From Limivivens faecihominis (GTDB taxonomy: Bacteria; Bacillota; Clostridia; Lachnospirales; Lachnospiraceae), in NCBI RefSeq assembly GCF_020686945.1, contig NZ_JAJEPR010000024.1, positions 1 to 50,656 of the forward strand: a DNA stretch of 50,656 nucleotides, in the 5' to 3' direction. Each line of letters begins with the position of its first letter. Within the stretch, counting starts at the first letter, position 1. Below are positions 36,283 to 44,715 of this stretch, one piece after another. Under the pieces are notes generated by a model that saw only the letters and a list, made by a program, of their open reading frames with translations, ran no database searches and was not told the origin of the DNA. The position numbers were made by a program, and so were the translations under genes.

Positions 36283-37978
36283 TTTTTCCCACTCCTTTTA
36301 TCCATATTTCTGTCCGGGCTCCGGACGGTTCTCTGTTGGAAATCCGGAATGTTACCTGCCCCGGATACATCTGTTCCAGTCTTTTTTTGATATTCCAGAG
36401 TCCGATATGGCCGTCCTGTGGCGGAATTTCATCAGCAAAATCCTTCTGGATCTTTTCCGGATACCCTTTTCCATTATCTTCCGCAAGGATATGCAGATCC
36501 GGACCTTCCATAAAAATTTTCAGTCTGATTTCTGTTTCCCCATAAATATCAAAAGCATATTTCATAGAATTTTCAATCAGCATCTGAACAGCCAGCGGCG
36601 GAATCACAATCTGTTCTGCTCTTTCATCAATCTCCTGAATGTATCGGAAACTTTCTCCGAAACGGATCTCCATAATCTTCAGGTAATGAGCGATATGCCT
36701 GCTTTCTTCCAGAACCGTCGTTTTTCCATTCCGACTGCTGACAATATAACGGAGATACAGAGAAAGGTTCTCTGTCAGTTCCCCGATCAGTTCTACATCC
36801 TCTGCCTGAGCCATCGTATTGATCAGATTCAGAGCATTCAGGTAAAAATGCGGCTCGATCTGCAGCTGCATATAATCCAGTTCCAGCTTCTGCTTTTCCA
36901 GTGCATCTTCATATGCCTGGATCTTCAGTGTTCTGATCTGAGAAGCCATGGAGTTAAAGGCTTCGATCAGATGGTGCAGCTCCTCACTGGTATCTGTATT
37001 CGGGATCTGCACTTCCAGATTACCTTTTTCAATTTCTCTGATACCTTTTTCCAGGGAGTCCACCGGCTGAAAAATACACTTTTGCAGAAAACGCAAAAGA
37101 AAAGGTGTCAGAATCATACCAAAAAAGAGAATCACCAAAATCCCCATGATTTGGATAATATAAAAAATACCAAGCAGTTTCCTTCTGCTTACCACACTCA
37201 TCATCCGGAAATCTCCGTTTTCTGAATCTACCCCTGTAATCAGATAGGCATCTCCTGCTCCGGAAAAATAATAACCACCCATTTTTCCACTGAAATTCAG
37301 ATTCTGAAGTTTTTCCGGAAGTTCGGTAAGAAGCGTCCCATCTTTGGCCGAGAAACAGAAATCACTGTTTCCTATCATCTGTTCCTGTGAAAACGGAGCC
37401 ATCAGCGTTTCGTAATCTGTCCAGGTAAAGAAAAGCATTTCTTCATTTCCCACGCAATACAACATCACAGGAATCTCATTCATAAAGTATGTCTGAAAAT
37501 GCAGACTGTTCTGATAACATTCCTCCCAGTGTTCTTTCACATAATCGAGTACCTGCATCCTCTGCTGAAAGCTTTTGCTTTGATCTGTGAAATTATAAAC
37601 CAGCTTTCCGTTTTTGGGTGAATAGCAGGCAATCCCTCCAATATAATTGAACATATGGATATCTTCATAAAATTTTCTTGTATACAAAATTGCACCATCA
37701 TAACTTTTCACCGGATCTGACGATGAAAAAAGATTCATTTGCTGGTCATTCGTACTTTCATTCAGGAGATATTCCGAAATTTTATTAAGTTCTGCATCCA
37801 GCTGATTTACATTTGACCTCAGAAGATTCTGATTATTTTCATAAATCTGATTCTGAATTTTCCGGATTGAAAAAAAACTCATCCCGAAAAAAAGGATCAG
37901 CACGGGAATACATACGGCTGCAATAACCAGTAATACTTTTGTTTTTAACGTCTGTGTTTGGAGTTTTCTGTTTTTCAT
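36260..37978 (-). CDS. YesM-like sensor histidine kinase
   Basis: A 572-residue membrane sensor. Helix 1 (about 14-36) and helix 2 (about 268-295) enclose an extracellular Cache-like sensing domain of roughly 230 residues. A HAMP segment (about 300-350) leads to a His_kinase domain with the phospho-acceptor His377 in LQIEPHFYLNALN, and a HATPase_c domain follows with ILAEDNGKGYP. It would sense an oligosaccharide, or a sugar-loaded binding protein, and phosphorylate the adjacent YesN-like regulator. Its start lies only 23 bases after the LysR stop, with GGAAGAG as ribosome binding site, so its promoter is inside lysR or shared with it. Confidence 0.92.
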   Translation of the reverse strand: MKNRKLQTQTLKTKVLLVIAAVCIPVLILFFGMSFFSIRKIQNQIYENNQNLLRSNVNQLDAELNKISEYLLNESTNDQQMNLFSSSDPVKSYDGAILYTRKFYEDIHMFNYIGGIACYSPKNGKLVYNFTDQSKSFQQRMQVLDYVKEHWEECYQNSLHFQTYFMNEIPVMLYCVGNEEMLFFTWTDYETLMAPFSQEQMIGNSDFCFSAKDGTLLTELPEKLQNLNFSGKMGGYYFSGAGDAYLITGVDSENGDFRMMSVVSRRKLLGIFYIIQIMGILVILFFGMILTPFLLRFLQKCIFQPVDSLEKGIREIEKGNLEVQIPNTDTSEELHHLIEAFNSMASQIRTLKIQAYEDALEKQKLELDYMQLQIEPHFYLNALNLINTMAQAEDVELIGELTENLSLYLRYIVSSRNGKTTVLEESRHIAHYLKIMEIRFGESFRYIQEIDERAEQIVIPPLAVQMLIENSMKYAFDIYGETEIRLKIFMEGPDLHILAEDNGKGYPEKIQKDFADEIPPQDGHIGLWNIKKRLEQMYPGQVTFRISNREPSGARTEIWIKGVGKNEFTSCG

Positions 37979-38001
37979 AAGCTCTTCCTTTGCTTCTGCA
38001 A

Positions 38002-38856
38002 TCAGTTTTTTTCATCCCACAATCCCAGAAAATCCTGTATTTCTCCGGGCAGCCGGCCTTTGCGCCAGGCCAGAAGAATCTCGGTGGAAAGATCCGCGTC
38101 AGAGACCGGGCAGGCCTTGAGGCAGGAAGAAAGCTTCAGCATGGAAGAGGGAAGAATCGCGATTCCCATGCCCTTTTCTGCTATCGTCATAGCGGTCCGC
38201 GCGTCCTCACAGGCAAAATAGATATCACACACCAGGCCAGCCCTCTCAAAGGCGGAAAGCATATATTTCCGATAGCGATGGGAAAGAATCAGCCGCTGTT
38301 CTGAGAGCTCTTCCAGGCGAATAGACGTGCGGCCTTCGAAAAGCGGATGATCCGGGGAAGCCATGACCAGCAGGCTTTCTTTTGCCAGAGAACGGGTCTC
38401 GCAGCCGTTCAGCACAATGGGGGTCCGGAGTGTAGTCAGGTCTATGATCCGGTTTTCCAGCTGATCCTTCAAAGTAAAGGTGGAACCCTCGTGTACATCA
38501 AAATGTACCTGAGGGTATTTTTCCGCAAAACGAAGCAGATAGTCCGACATCATGGAAACTGTGGAAGGTGTCATACCGATGTGAAGTGTGGCTGCCTGAC
38601 TGGATTTTATGACTTCCCGTTTGGTCAGATCTGAAAGCATCAGAAGATTTCCGCCCTGTTCATAGAGTGTCTTCCCGGCTTCTGTCAGGGTGATCTTTTT
38701 GGTTCCCCGTAAGAAAAGCGGAACCTGGAGTTCTTCCTCCAGCATTTTCATCTGATAGCTTAAGGGTGGCTGGGTCATGTGAAGGTCACGGGCTGCACCG
38801 CTGATTGTTCCGGCATCCACAATGGCTCGGAAATATTCTAACTGTTTGAGTTCCAT
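38002..38856 (-). CDS. LysR-family transcriptional regulator
   Basis: A 284-residue LysR regulator. The winged helix-turn-helix covers residues 1-60 (TISGAARDLHMTQPPLSYQM, then PLFLRG and LTEAG). The effector domain covers about 90-284. The ATG at 38856 is preferred over one five codons upstream because GGAGAG lies six bases before it. It is divergent from a MATE efflux gene, which it probably controls, yet it also lies head-to-tail 23 bases before the YesM-like gene. Confidence 0.9.
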   Translation of the reverse strand: MELKQLEYFRAIVDAGTISGAARDLHMTQPPLSYQMKMLEEELQVPLFLRGTKKITLTEAGKTLYEQGGNLLMLSDLTKREVIKSSQAATLHIGMTPSTVSMMSDYLLRFAEKYPQVHFDVHEGSTFTLKDQLENRIIDLTTLRTPIVLNGCETRSLAKESLLVMASPDHPLFEGRTSIRLEELSEQRLILSHRYRKYMLSAFERAGLVCDIYFACEDARTAMTIAEKGMGIAILPSSMLKLSSCLKACPVSDADLSTEILLAWRKGRLPGEIQDFLGLWDEKN

Positions 38857-38906
38857 AGGGTATCTCTCCATATATAAATTATTATTTTTTGATATAAAAA
38901 CCATAA

Positions 38907-38935
38907 TTTACATATAGGATAGCCCATGCTATACT
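38907..38935 (+). promoter_or_regulatory. promoter of the MATE gene
   Basis: TTTACA (38907-38912) and TATACT (38930-38935) are separated by 17 bases, 37 bases before the MATE start codon, in the gap divergent from the LysR gene. Confidence 0.7.
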
Positions 38936-38971
38936 GAAAAGCAAGAAAAAAGAAAAAGGAATGAGTAGAAA

Positions 38972-40336
38972 ATGAAGCGAATTGATTTTGAAAACGGAAC
39001 AGTGACGCGGAATATCTTCGGAGCAGCGCTTCCCATGCTGGTGGCCCAGATTTTAAATCTCCTCTATAACATTGTGGACCGCATCTACATTGCCCGGATT
39101 CCGGATGTGGGAACGGCAGCACTTGGAGCCGTAGGTCTCTGCTTTCCGCTGATTGTTGTGATCACTGCCTTTGCCAACCTGTTCGGAAGCGGCGGTGCCC
39201 CGCTCTTTTCTATCTACAGAGGAAAAAAGAAAAACAAAGAAGCGGAACAGATCATGGATACCTCTTTTTCCATGGTTTGCGTCAGCGGTCTCATTCTCAT
39301 GGCCATCGGTCTTCTCTTCGCCCGGCCCCTGCTGGTGCTTTTCGGAGCTTCCAGGGAGGCTCTGGTTTATGCCTGTCCGTATCTGATGATCTATCTCATC
39401 GGCACACTGCCCTCAATGATCGCCGTTGGTATGAATCCTTTCATCAACGCACAGGGCTATTCTACGGTAGGAATGCTCTCCGTAGCCATCGGAGCCGTGG
39501 CAAACCTTCTGCTGGATCCGCTGTTTATCTTTGTACTGGGCTTTGGCGTTCAGGGAGCAGCCATCGCGACGGTGCTCTCCCAGTGTCTTTCCGCCGTGTT
39601 TGTCCTGTTTTTCCTTACGAGAAAGTCAGAGCTGAAAGTCCATTTTCTCCGGAAAAATGAACTTTCCTCCTGTGTGCCCTACGCAAAGAATATTGTCAGC
39701 CTGGGAACCTCCAGTTTTATCATGCAGCTGACCAACAGCCTGGTGACCATCTGCTGCAACCATGTACTCTCCAGCACCGGAGGCGACATCTACATCTCTG
39801 TCATGACGATCGTTTCCAGCGTACGCCAGCTGGTGGAAACGCCGATTTATGCCATGAATGAGGGAACCTCTCCGATCCTGAGCTACAATTACGGTGCCCG
39901 CCGCCCGGCCCGGGTACGAAAAGCCATGCTGGTCATGAGTGCCCTGGTTCTCGGCTACACAGCCATCATGTGGAGCGTCATCCTTCTGGAGCCGGGCGCG
40001 CTGATCCGGATCTTCAGTTCTGATGAGACACTGATCCGTGATGCCGTTCCTGCCCTGAAACAGTATTTTGCGGCTTTCATTTTCATGGATTGTCAATATA
40101 TCGGCCAGACTGTCTTTAAATCCCTGAACAAAAAGAAACAGGCGATCTTTTTCTCTCTGCTCCGCAAGGTAGTCATCGTCGTTCCTCTGACCTACTTTAT
40201 GCCCTACACTCTCCACATGGGAACCGCCGGTGTTTTCCTCGCCGAGCCGGTATCCAATGTCATTGGCGGAGGCCTTTGCTTTGTGACGATGCTGTGCACG
40301 ATCCTGCCGGAGTTAAAACGTTTGGAACTAGTGTAG
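38972..40336 (+). CDS. MATE-family multidrug/cation antiporter
   Basis: A 454-residue membrane protein with about twelve helices in two repeated halves, the MATE length and pattern. It starts with the family-typical NIFGAALPMLVAQILNLLYN, and carries DRIYIA in the first half and NYGARRPARVRKA near the middle. MATE proteins export drugs or metabolites in exchange for Na+ or H+. It has a clear promoter and a divergent LysR regulator, so inducible efflux is likely. The substrate is unknown. Its stop is 17 bases from the convergent hydrolase gene, with no clear terminator between them. Confidence 0.93.
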   Translation: MKRIDFENGTVTRNIFGAALPMLVAQILNLLYNIVDRIYIARIPDVGTAALGAVGLCFPLIVVITAFANLFGSGGAPLFSIYRGKKKNKEAEQIMDTSFSMVCVSGLILMAIGLLFARPLLVLFGASREALVYACPYLMIYLIGTLPSMIAVGMNPFINAQGYSTVGMLSVAIGAVANLLLDPLFIFVLGFGVQGAAIATVLSQCLSAVFVLFFLTRKSELKVHFLRKNELSSCVPYAKNIVSLGTSSFIMQLTNSLVTICCNHVLSSTGGDIYISVMTIVSSVRQLVETPIYAMNEGTSPILSYNYGARRPARVRKAMLVMSALVLGYTAIMWSVILLEPGALIRIFSSDETLIRDAVPALKQYFAAFIFMDCQYIGQTVFKSLNKKKQAIFFSLLRKVVIVVPLTYFMPYTLHMGTAGVFLAEPVSNVIGGGLCFVTMLCTILPELKRLELV

Positions 40337-40353
40337 TGACAGACAGAGGCTCT

Positions 40354-41208
40354 CTATCTGACATTACCCAGACTTTTCCGGAAGAAATCTCCGATTTCCT
40401 CCCAGATCTTCTCCTGAAAGAAATGAAGATCGGCATGATCTGCCCCTTCAATCGCAAGAAGAGTCACATCGCAGCCTGCTTTCTCCAGCTTCTCATAAAG
40501 CAGCTCACTCTGAGTAAACGGTACGGTATGATCATCTTTTCCGTGAATGATCAGGAAAGGCGGCGCTTCCGGAGTCACAAAGCTCACCGGACAGCATTTC
40601 AACGCTTCCCCGGCATGACGCATAACATTCTTTCCCAGGAGAAGTGATTCCGGCGTTGCCGCACACTGTTCCGCTGAATCATAAGGAAAGCCTCTGAAGT
40701 CTGTGGGCGGATACCAGGGGCAGGCTGCCTGCACACTGCTGGAATATTCCAGATTCTCTCCCACATCAAAAGACGGATCCGTTGCAAGAGCTGCCATACA
40801 AGTCAGATATCCGCCAGCCGATTCTCCCATAACGCCGATTTTTTCCGGATCTATATGGAAACGTCCGGCATGCGCACGAAGATAGCGGATTCCGGCTTTC
40901 ACATCTTCAAGAGGCCCTGGAAACGGGGTTTCATTGCTGGTCCGGTACTGAAGGGAAGCCACTGTAAACCCTTTTCTTGCAAGTTCTGAAAGATATGCCA
41001 GATGAGCAGAACGATCCATCTGGAGCCAGGCTCCCCCGCAGATCCAGACGATACAAGGATACTTTCTTTCCTTATCCTCCGGATAGATCAGATCCATTTT
41101 AAGATCCTGCATCGTGTGTCCGAACCAGCTGTCCCGTTGGGCATACGTAAGTCCTGTGATCACGGTAAATTGTGGGACTTTTACTTTTACCTGAATATTT
41201 TTTCTCAT
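40354..41208 (-). CDS. alpha/beta hydrolase, BD-FAE/esterase-lipase type
   Basis: A 284-residue cytoplasmic hydrolase. It has the oxyanion motif ICGGAWLQ (about 56-63), the nucleophile Ser130 in VMGESAGGY, an Asp in IHGKDDHTVPF and a His in GADHADLHFF, giving a complete catalytic triad. The family includes feruloyl and acetyl esterases that trim plant polysaccharides. The ATG at 41208, with AAGGAGA five bases before it, is chosen; the frame continues 38 codons upstream through the MarR promoter and without a usable start. It is divergent from the MarR gene. Confidence 0.87.
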   Translation of the reverse strand: MRKNIQVKVKVPQFTVITGLTYAQRDSWFGHTMQDLKMDLIYPEDKERKYPCIVWICGGAWLQMDRSAHLAYLSELARKGFTVASLQYRTSNETPFPGPLEDVKAGIRYLRAHAGRFHIDPEKIGVMGESAGGYLTCMAALATDPSFDVGENLEYSSSVQAACPWYPPTDFRGFPYDSAEQCAATPESLLLGKNVMRHAGEALKCCPVSFVTPEAPPFLIIHGKDDHTVPFTQSELLYEKLEKAGCDVTLLAIEGADHADLHFFQEKIWEEIGDFFRKSLGNVR

Positions 41209-41315
41209 GTTGTTCTCCTTTCTCAGTCGGTGCAAAATAAACATCCTCTGGATAATCTTTTTCCCTTCCATCATATCATAATGCAGACAATTCATACAAT
41301 CCTTCTTCTTTTCTC

Positions 41316-41344
41316 TTGACATTTTTTTCTCTCCGCACTATACT
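41316..41344 (+). promoter_or_regulatory. sigma-A promoter of the MarR-TauE operon
   Basis: TTGACA (41316-41321) and TATACT (41339-41344) are separated by exactly 17 bases, one of the best promoter matches in the window. Confidence 0.85.
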
Positions 41345-41350
41345 TCATTT

Positions 41351-41370
41351 TTGAACAATTCAAATTTGAA
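41351..41370 (+). promoter_or_regulatory. candidate MarR operator
   Basis: TTGAACAATTCAAATTTGAA contains two overlapping dyads: TTGAA/TTCAA with a 3-base spacer and the perfect palindrome TTCAAATTTGAA. It lies at the expected transcription start just after the -10, where a bound MarR dimer would block its own operon. Confidence 0.72.
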
Positions 41371-41394
41371 ATACACAAGAAAGGAGAAATCTAT

Positions 41395-41829
41395 ATGAAT
41401 CCGGAACTGGAATTCGCCCGTAAGACCGCCCTTGCCTACAACGCTCTCTGCCGACCGCTCTGTCAGGAACTGAACCTGCCGCAGACAGCTTTCGATATCC
41501 TGATGTTTCTTGGCAACAATCCGTCTTATAAAACAGCAAGCGATATCGTAGAGATCCGGCATATCAAAGCCAATCTTGTTTCGGTAAATGTGGACCGGCT
41601 GGTCCGGGAAGGTTATCTTATGCGGCAGGAGGTCAAAGGAGACCGGCGCAAAACGGAACTGATCTGCACAGAAAAAGCACAGCCTGTCATCCGTCGAGGA
41701 CAGAAGCTTCAGCGTACTTTCTTTGATCGCCTTCTTGAGAATACGGACGAACAGACGCGAAACGCTTTTTTTGCCGCCATGAAAATCATGGAGAAAAATA
41801 TAGATATGATATTGGAGGAAACAAAGTAA
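41395..41829 (+). CDS. MarR-family transcriptional regulator
   Basis: A 144-residue winged-helix regulator. The recognition region is YKTASDIVEIRHIKANLVS and the wing is VKGDRRKTELICT, as in MarR proteins. AGGAG precedes the ATG. It ends one base before the TauE-like gene, whose ribosome binding site GGAGGAAA is inside its last codons. With an operator-like palindrome at its own promoter it probably represses the pair until a small ligand binds. Confidence 0.9.
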   Translation: MNPELEFARKTALAYNALCRPLCQELNLPQTAFDILMFLGNNPSYKTASDIVEIRHIKANLVSVNVDRLVREGYLMRQEVKGDRRKTELICTEKAQPVIRRGQKLQRTFFDRLLENTDEQTRNAFFAAMKIMEKNIDMILEETK

Positions 41830-41830
41830 A

Positions 41831-42607
41831 ATGAGTTTGTTATTAACGGTTTTCGTCACATTTTTTGCAGGCATGGGTGCCGGTCTTGGAACCGGTTTTG
41901 CCGGTTTAAGTGCCGCTGCGGTCATAAGTCCCATGCTGATCACATTCCTGCATATGGATCCTTACATGGCGGTAGGTATCGCCCTGTCCTCTGACGTACT
42001 GGCAAGTGCCATTTCCGCTTACACCTATCACAAAAATAAGAATCTGGATGTCAAAAACGGCCTGATCATGATGGTAAGTGTTCTGATCTTTACCGCCGTT
42101 GGAAGCTATGTTGCCAGCCTGGTTCCTTCCCAGACTATGGGAAGCTTTTCCGTATTCATGACCTTCCTTCTGGGCATTAAATTCATTGTCCGCCCGGTCA
42201 TGACAACCAAAGAGGCTATGGAAAGCATTTCTCCGAAAAAGCGGGCTGTCCAGTCCGTGATCTGCGGCGTGATGATCGGCTTCATCTGTGGCTTTATCGG
42301 TGCAGGCGGCGGCATGATGATGCTCCTGATCCTGACCAGCATCCTTGGCTACGAGCTGAAGACAGCCGTGGGTACCAGTGTGTTCATTATGAGTTTCACT
42401 GCCCTGACCGGAGCTGCTTCCCACTTTATGATCGGCGGTATGCCTGACTGGCCTGTATTTTTCCTGTGTGTCATCTTTACCCTGCTCTGGGCGCGTATCG
42501 CAGCTGTTTTTGCCAACAAGGCAAAACCGGCAACATTGAACCGTGCTACCGGCGTAGTGCTGGTTATCCTGGGTATCATCGTCATGGGATTCCAGATGCT
42601 GGCATGA
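41831..42607 (+). CDS. TauE/SafE-family membrane transporter
   Basis: A 258-residue membrane protein with about eight hydrophobic helices and the two glycine-rich TauE/SafE repeats: FFAGMGAGLGTGFAGLSAAA at the start and GFICGFIGAGGGMMML in the middle. The family is linked to export or uptake of sulfite, sulfonates and other organic anions. It is translated with the MarR gene one base upstream, so its expression is probably triggered by the MarR ligand. The transported anion is unknown. Confidence 0.9.
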   Translation: MSLLLTVFVTFFAGMGAGLGTGFAGLSAAAVISPMLITFLHMDPYMAVGIALSSDVLASAISAYTYHKNKNLDVKNGLIMMVSVLIFTAVGSYVASLVPSQTMGSFSVFMTFLLGIKFIVRPVMTTKEAMESISPKKRAVQSVICGVMIGFICGFIGAGGGMMMLLILTSILGYELKTAVGTSVFIMSFTALTGAASHFMIGGMPDWPVFFLCVIFTLLWARIAAVFANKAKPATLNRATGVVLVILGIIVMGFQMLA

Positions 42608-42623
42608 TCCCATAAAAATCCGG

Positions 42624-42668
42624 CGTATATCTGCAAAGATAGATTCTTTGCGGATATACGTCTTTTTC
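42624..42668 (+). terminator. terminator of the MarR-TauE operon
   Basis: CGTATATC-GCAAAGA pairs with TCTTTGC-GATATACG (16 positions, one wobble) around a 5-base loop, followed by TCTTTTTCTT on the plus strand. Confidence 0.92.
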
Positions 42669-42686
42669 TTTTCTGCGAAAATCCCA

Positions 42687-42815
42687 TCAGGAGTGTCCCT
42701 CTCCCTTTGCTTCCGTACTCTGTTTCATATTTTCCCCAAGTCGGATCACCTTTCCCAGTTCCAGACCGGTAATCTCCGCAATTGATCGTGGTGCCTTCGC
42801 TTTTGTCTGCCAGTA
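42687..42815 (-). pseudogene. probable C-terminal remnant of a SIMPL-domain protein
   Basis: In a minus-strand frame different from the neighbouring GH3 remnant, the segment AKAPRSIAEITGLELGKVIR, then LGENMKQS, ends at a stop at 42687. Alternating alanine/lysine residues followed by TGLELGKV and a serine-rich loop resemble the C-terminal part of SIMPL (DUF541) proteins. Only about 40 codons remain and no start is present. It joins the GH3 remnant near 42800-42815. The family assignment rests on a short pattern and is tentative. Confidence 0.35.
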
Positions 42816-43910
42816 CTTTCTTTATTTTACGATATGTGGCCGTATGAGAACTGATTGCCTTCTCATCCAGTGTAAATTCCGGTGTGTTCTGACACTCCGC
42901 TTTCTCCAGCTCTTTCCGGCAAACCTGCTTCCCTTCCTTTTTCAGGCTCTCAAAGTTTTCATCCAGTGCAAACTGATTTTCCAGCTGTTCCGTCAGGACC
43001 TCCTCTTTCAGCAGCAGACGGGCTGCGACCTGTGTATTTTCAGAACTGTTGCCGACCCGTAAGAGGTATTCTCCTGGTTCCAGCAGCCAGGCCGCTTTTT
43101 CTTCACTGTAGGATGCCATATCACGGACATTCAGGGAAAGCTTTAGCAGTTCTTCTTCTCCTGGCAGAAGTTCTTTCGTTTTTCCATAAGCTGCAAGCTC
43201 CTGATAGGGCTTCTCCAGCCCTCCTTCCGGTGCGGAATAATAAAGCTGTACCACTTCCTTACCCGCGTAGGAACCGATATTCTGCACCCGTACGGCTGCA
43301 TAAATTTCGTCTTTTTCCACATGAACGGATTCTGTTTTCAGAGAAAACTCCGTATAAGAAAGCCCGTATCCAAAACAGAATGCCGGTTTGATACCGAAAG
43401 TATCAAAATAGCGGTAGCCCACATAGATACCTTCCCGGTAGTAAGAATCATTCAGATCTCCATTATTGGAGCTGAACTCGCCACTGTACGGATAATCCTC
43501 ATAAGCCTTTGCCCAGGTAGTGGTCAGTTTTCCGGAGGGGTATGCTTTTCCAAGAATCACATCCGCCACGACATCTCCGGTGATGTTTCCGGCCTGGCTG
43601 ATCAGAAGGATTGCATGGACACCCGGAATGCTGCACAGTACACTGGTATCAATCACGCCGCCTACATTCAGCAGCACTGCAAAATGCGGGCTTCTGCGAT
43701 ATCCTGCGGTGTAACCGGCTGTTCTTCCGGTTTTTCCGGCTCAATCTCAAAGAGCAGGTCAAAGCCCTCTGCCCTCAGAGACAGCAGCTTCTGTGCATAT
43801 TCATCCATCACATGGTCGTATCTCTCCTGGAAAACGTCTAACCAGTGCCGGGAAGAGATCTCAACACCCGCATTGGCAAAACCCTGTTCAATATTTACAA
43901 CTGTACTGCT
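42800..43910 (-). pseudogene. broken GH3 with inverted domain order, catalytic barrel lost
   Basis: This is a remnant of a paralogue of the GH3 at 24435-27029. From high to low coordinates it matches residues about 69-147 (VVNIEQGFANAGVEI). Next it has a frameshift and a gap of about 45 codons near 43668-43690, which removes the GEGAD acid/base motif. It then matches residues about 193-490 (LLNVGGVID, GYRYFDTFGI, MASYSEEKAAW, LEPGEYLLRVGNSS). The TIM barrel with the nucleophile Asp is absent, as are the first 68 residues. It can have no GH3 activity. Its upstream edge coincides with a periodic repeat array, and its downstream edge joins another gene remnant. Confidence 0.9.
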
Positions 43911-43930
43911 TTTTGTGTTTTTGGCATTTA

Positions 43931-44094
43931 CGGTCAAATATTTCTCGGATTTTTTGACCGTTTTTGAGGTTTTTGTGATTTTCGGTCAACGGAATACTTT
44001 ATTTTTCATGACCGTATTTGGAGTTTTGGGATTTTCAGTCAATTGATTGCTCTATTTTGGTTGACTTATTGGACGTTTTACGATATACGGTCAA
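43931..44094. repeat. degenerate tandem array, 52-53 nt period with alternating inverted motifs
   Basis: CGGTCAA (or CAGTCAA) occurs at 43931, 43983, 44036 and 44088, spaced 52, 53 and 52 bases. The inverse, TTGACCG/TGACCG/TTGAC, occurs at 43954, 44009 and 44061. Each unit thus holds an outward dyad with about 25 bases between motifs and T-rich filler. About 3.5 units are seen. It starts at the broken end of the GH3 remnant. The next 250 bases (44095-44347) hold nothing recognised. Confidence 0.7.
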
Positions 44095-44347
44095 TTCAGG
44101 CCTGTACTGGACGGTAAATGGCAATTTAGCGGAATACAAAAGGCAAGGATGAAATCAGCAGATACGCAGACGCACAACAAAGATTTCTGACGCAGCATTT
44201 CACATTCTGATGAATTGGATTGGCTGTGTTATTTCGAAGAATTGCTGTAGCTACGATGAGGCTTTTTCAACTGTAGAGTCGGATTTGCAGACAAGTCCCC
44301 CCCTGCTTTCTGCAATTAACGCAGCTGGCGGGACCTGCCTGATTCCC

Positions 44348-44580
44348 TCAGATCAGAAAAAATACCCCCAGAAACATAATCGCGCTCACCAGATTTCCGG
44401 TGCTAACGAGGTGGAATGGTGTGAAGATGAGGAACAAAGGCAGGATATTGAAAATGCAAGCCCAGGCCGGCAGGATGGTGGTTCCGGTCAGAACCGCAGC
44501 GAAGGAAGCCGCCAGCATAGAAAAACGCCTTCCATGATGGACGCCATGGGATTCTTCAACGGCGCTCCTTCAAACAACAG
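44348..44580 (-). pseudogene. frameshifted remnant of a polytopic membrane protein
   Basis: On the minus strand one frame gives FEGAPLKNPMASIMEGVF and then breaks. The next frame gives 56 residues from the ATG at 44518 to a stop at 44348, with two strongly hydrophobic helices (AASFAAVLTGTTILPAWACI and SAIMFLGVFFLI). The continuity of hydrophobic coding sequence across one frameshift suggests the C-terminal end of a multi-helix membrane protein. The family is not recognised. There is no ribosome binding site at the internal ATG. Confidence 0.5.
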
Positions 44581-44618
44581 AGAAGGTGTTCGTTCATGCG
44601 AACATGATTCATTCTTCT
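44581..44618. repeat. palindromic repeat, copy 1
   Basis: An inner stem GTTC-ATGC-GAAC (44592-44603) lies inside an outer stem AGAAG/CTTCT. Its first 25 bases (from 44589) match 50077-50101 at 21 positions. The four differences are all transitions, and two of them keep the inner stem paired. It lies just downstream of the surface-protein terminator. Confidence 0.55.
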
Positions 44619-44670
44619 GGCAGAAAATCTGCCTGTCTCTGAACAGTTCTATTTTATCACCAAAAACAGG

Positions 44671-44699
44671 AAAACGCAGGACTTTTCAGGGTCCTGCGC
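44671..44699 (-). terminator. terminator of the surface-protein gene
   Basis: CGCAGGAC pairs with GTCCTGCG around an 8-base loop, followed on the minus strand by TTTTCCTGTTTTT, 17 bases past the stop codon. Confidence 0.88.
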
Positions 44700-44715
44700 T
44701 CTCTTTTTTCAGGTT

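Noticed and set aside
40337..40375. An imperfect inverted repeat between the MATE and hydrolase genes as terminator
   Set aside because: It overlaps the hydrolase coding end, has mismatches and lacks a T run on either strand.
43931..44094. The periodic CGGTCAA array as a CRISPR array
   Set aside because: Conserved parts are only 7 bases, alternate in orientation, and the filler is related between units rather than unique.
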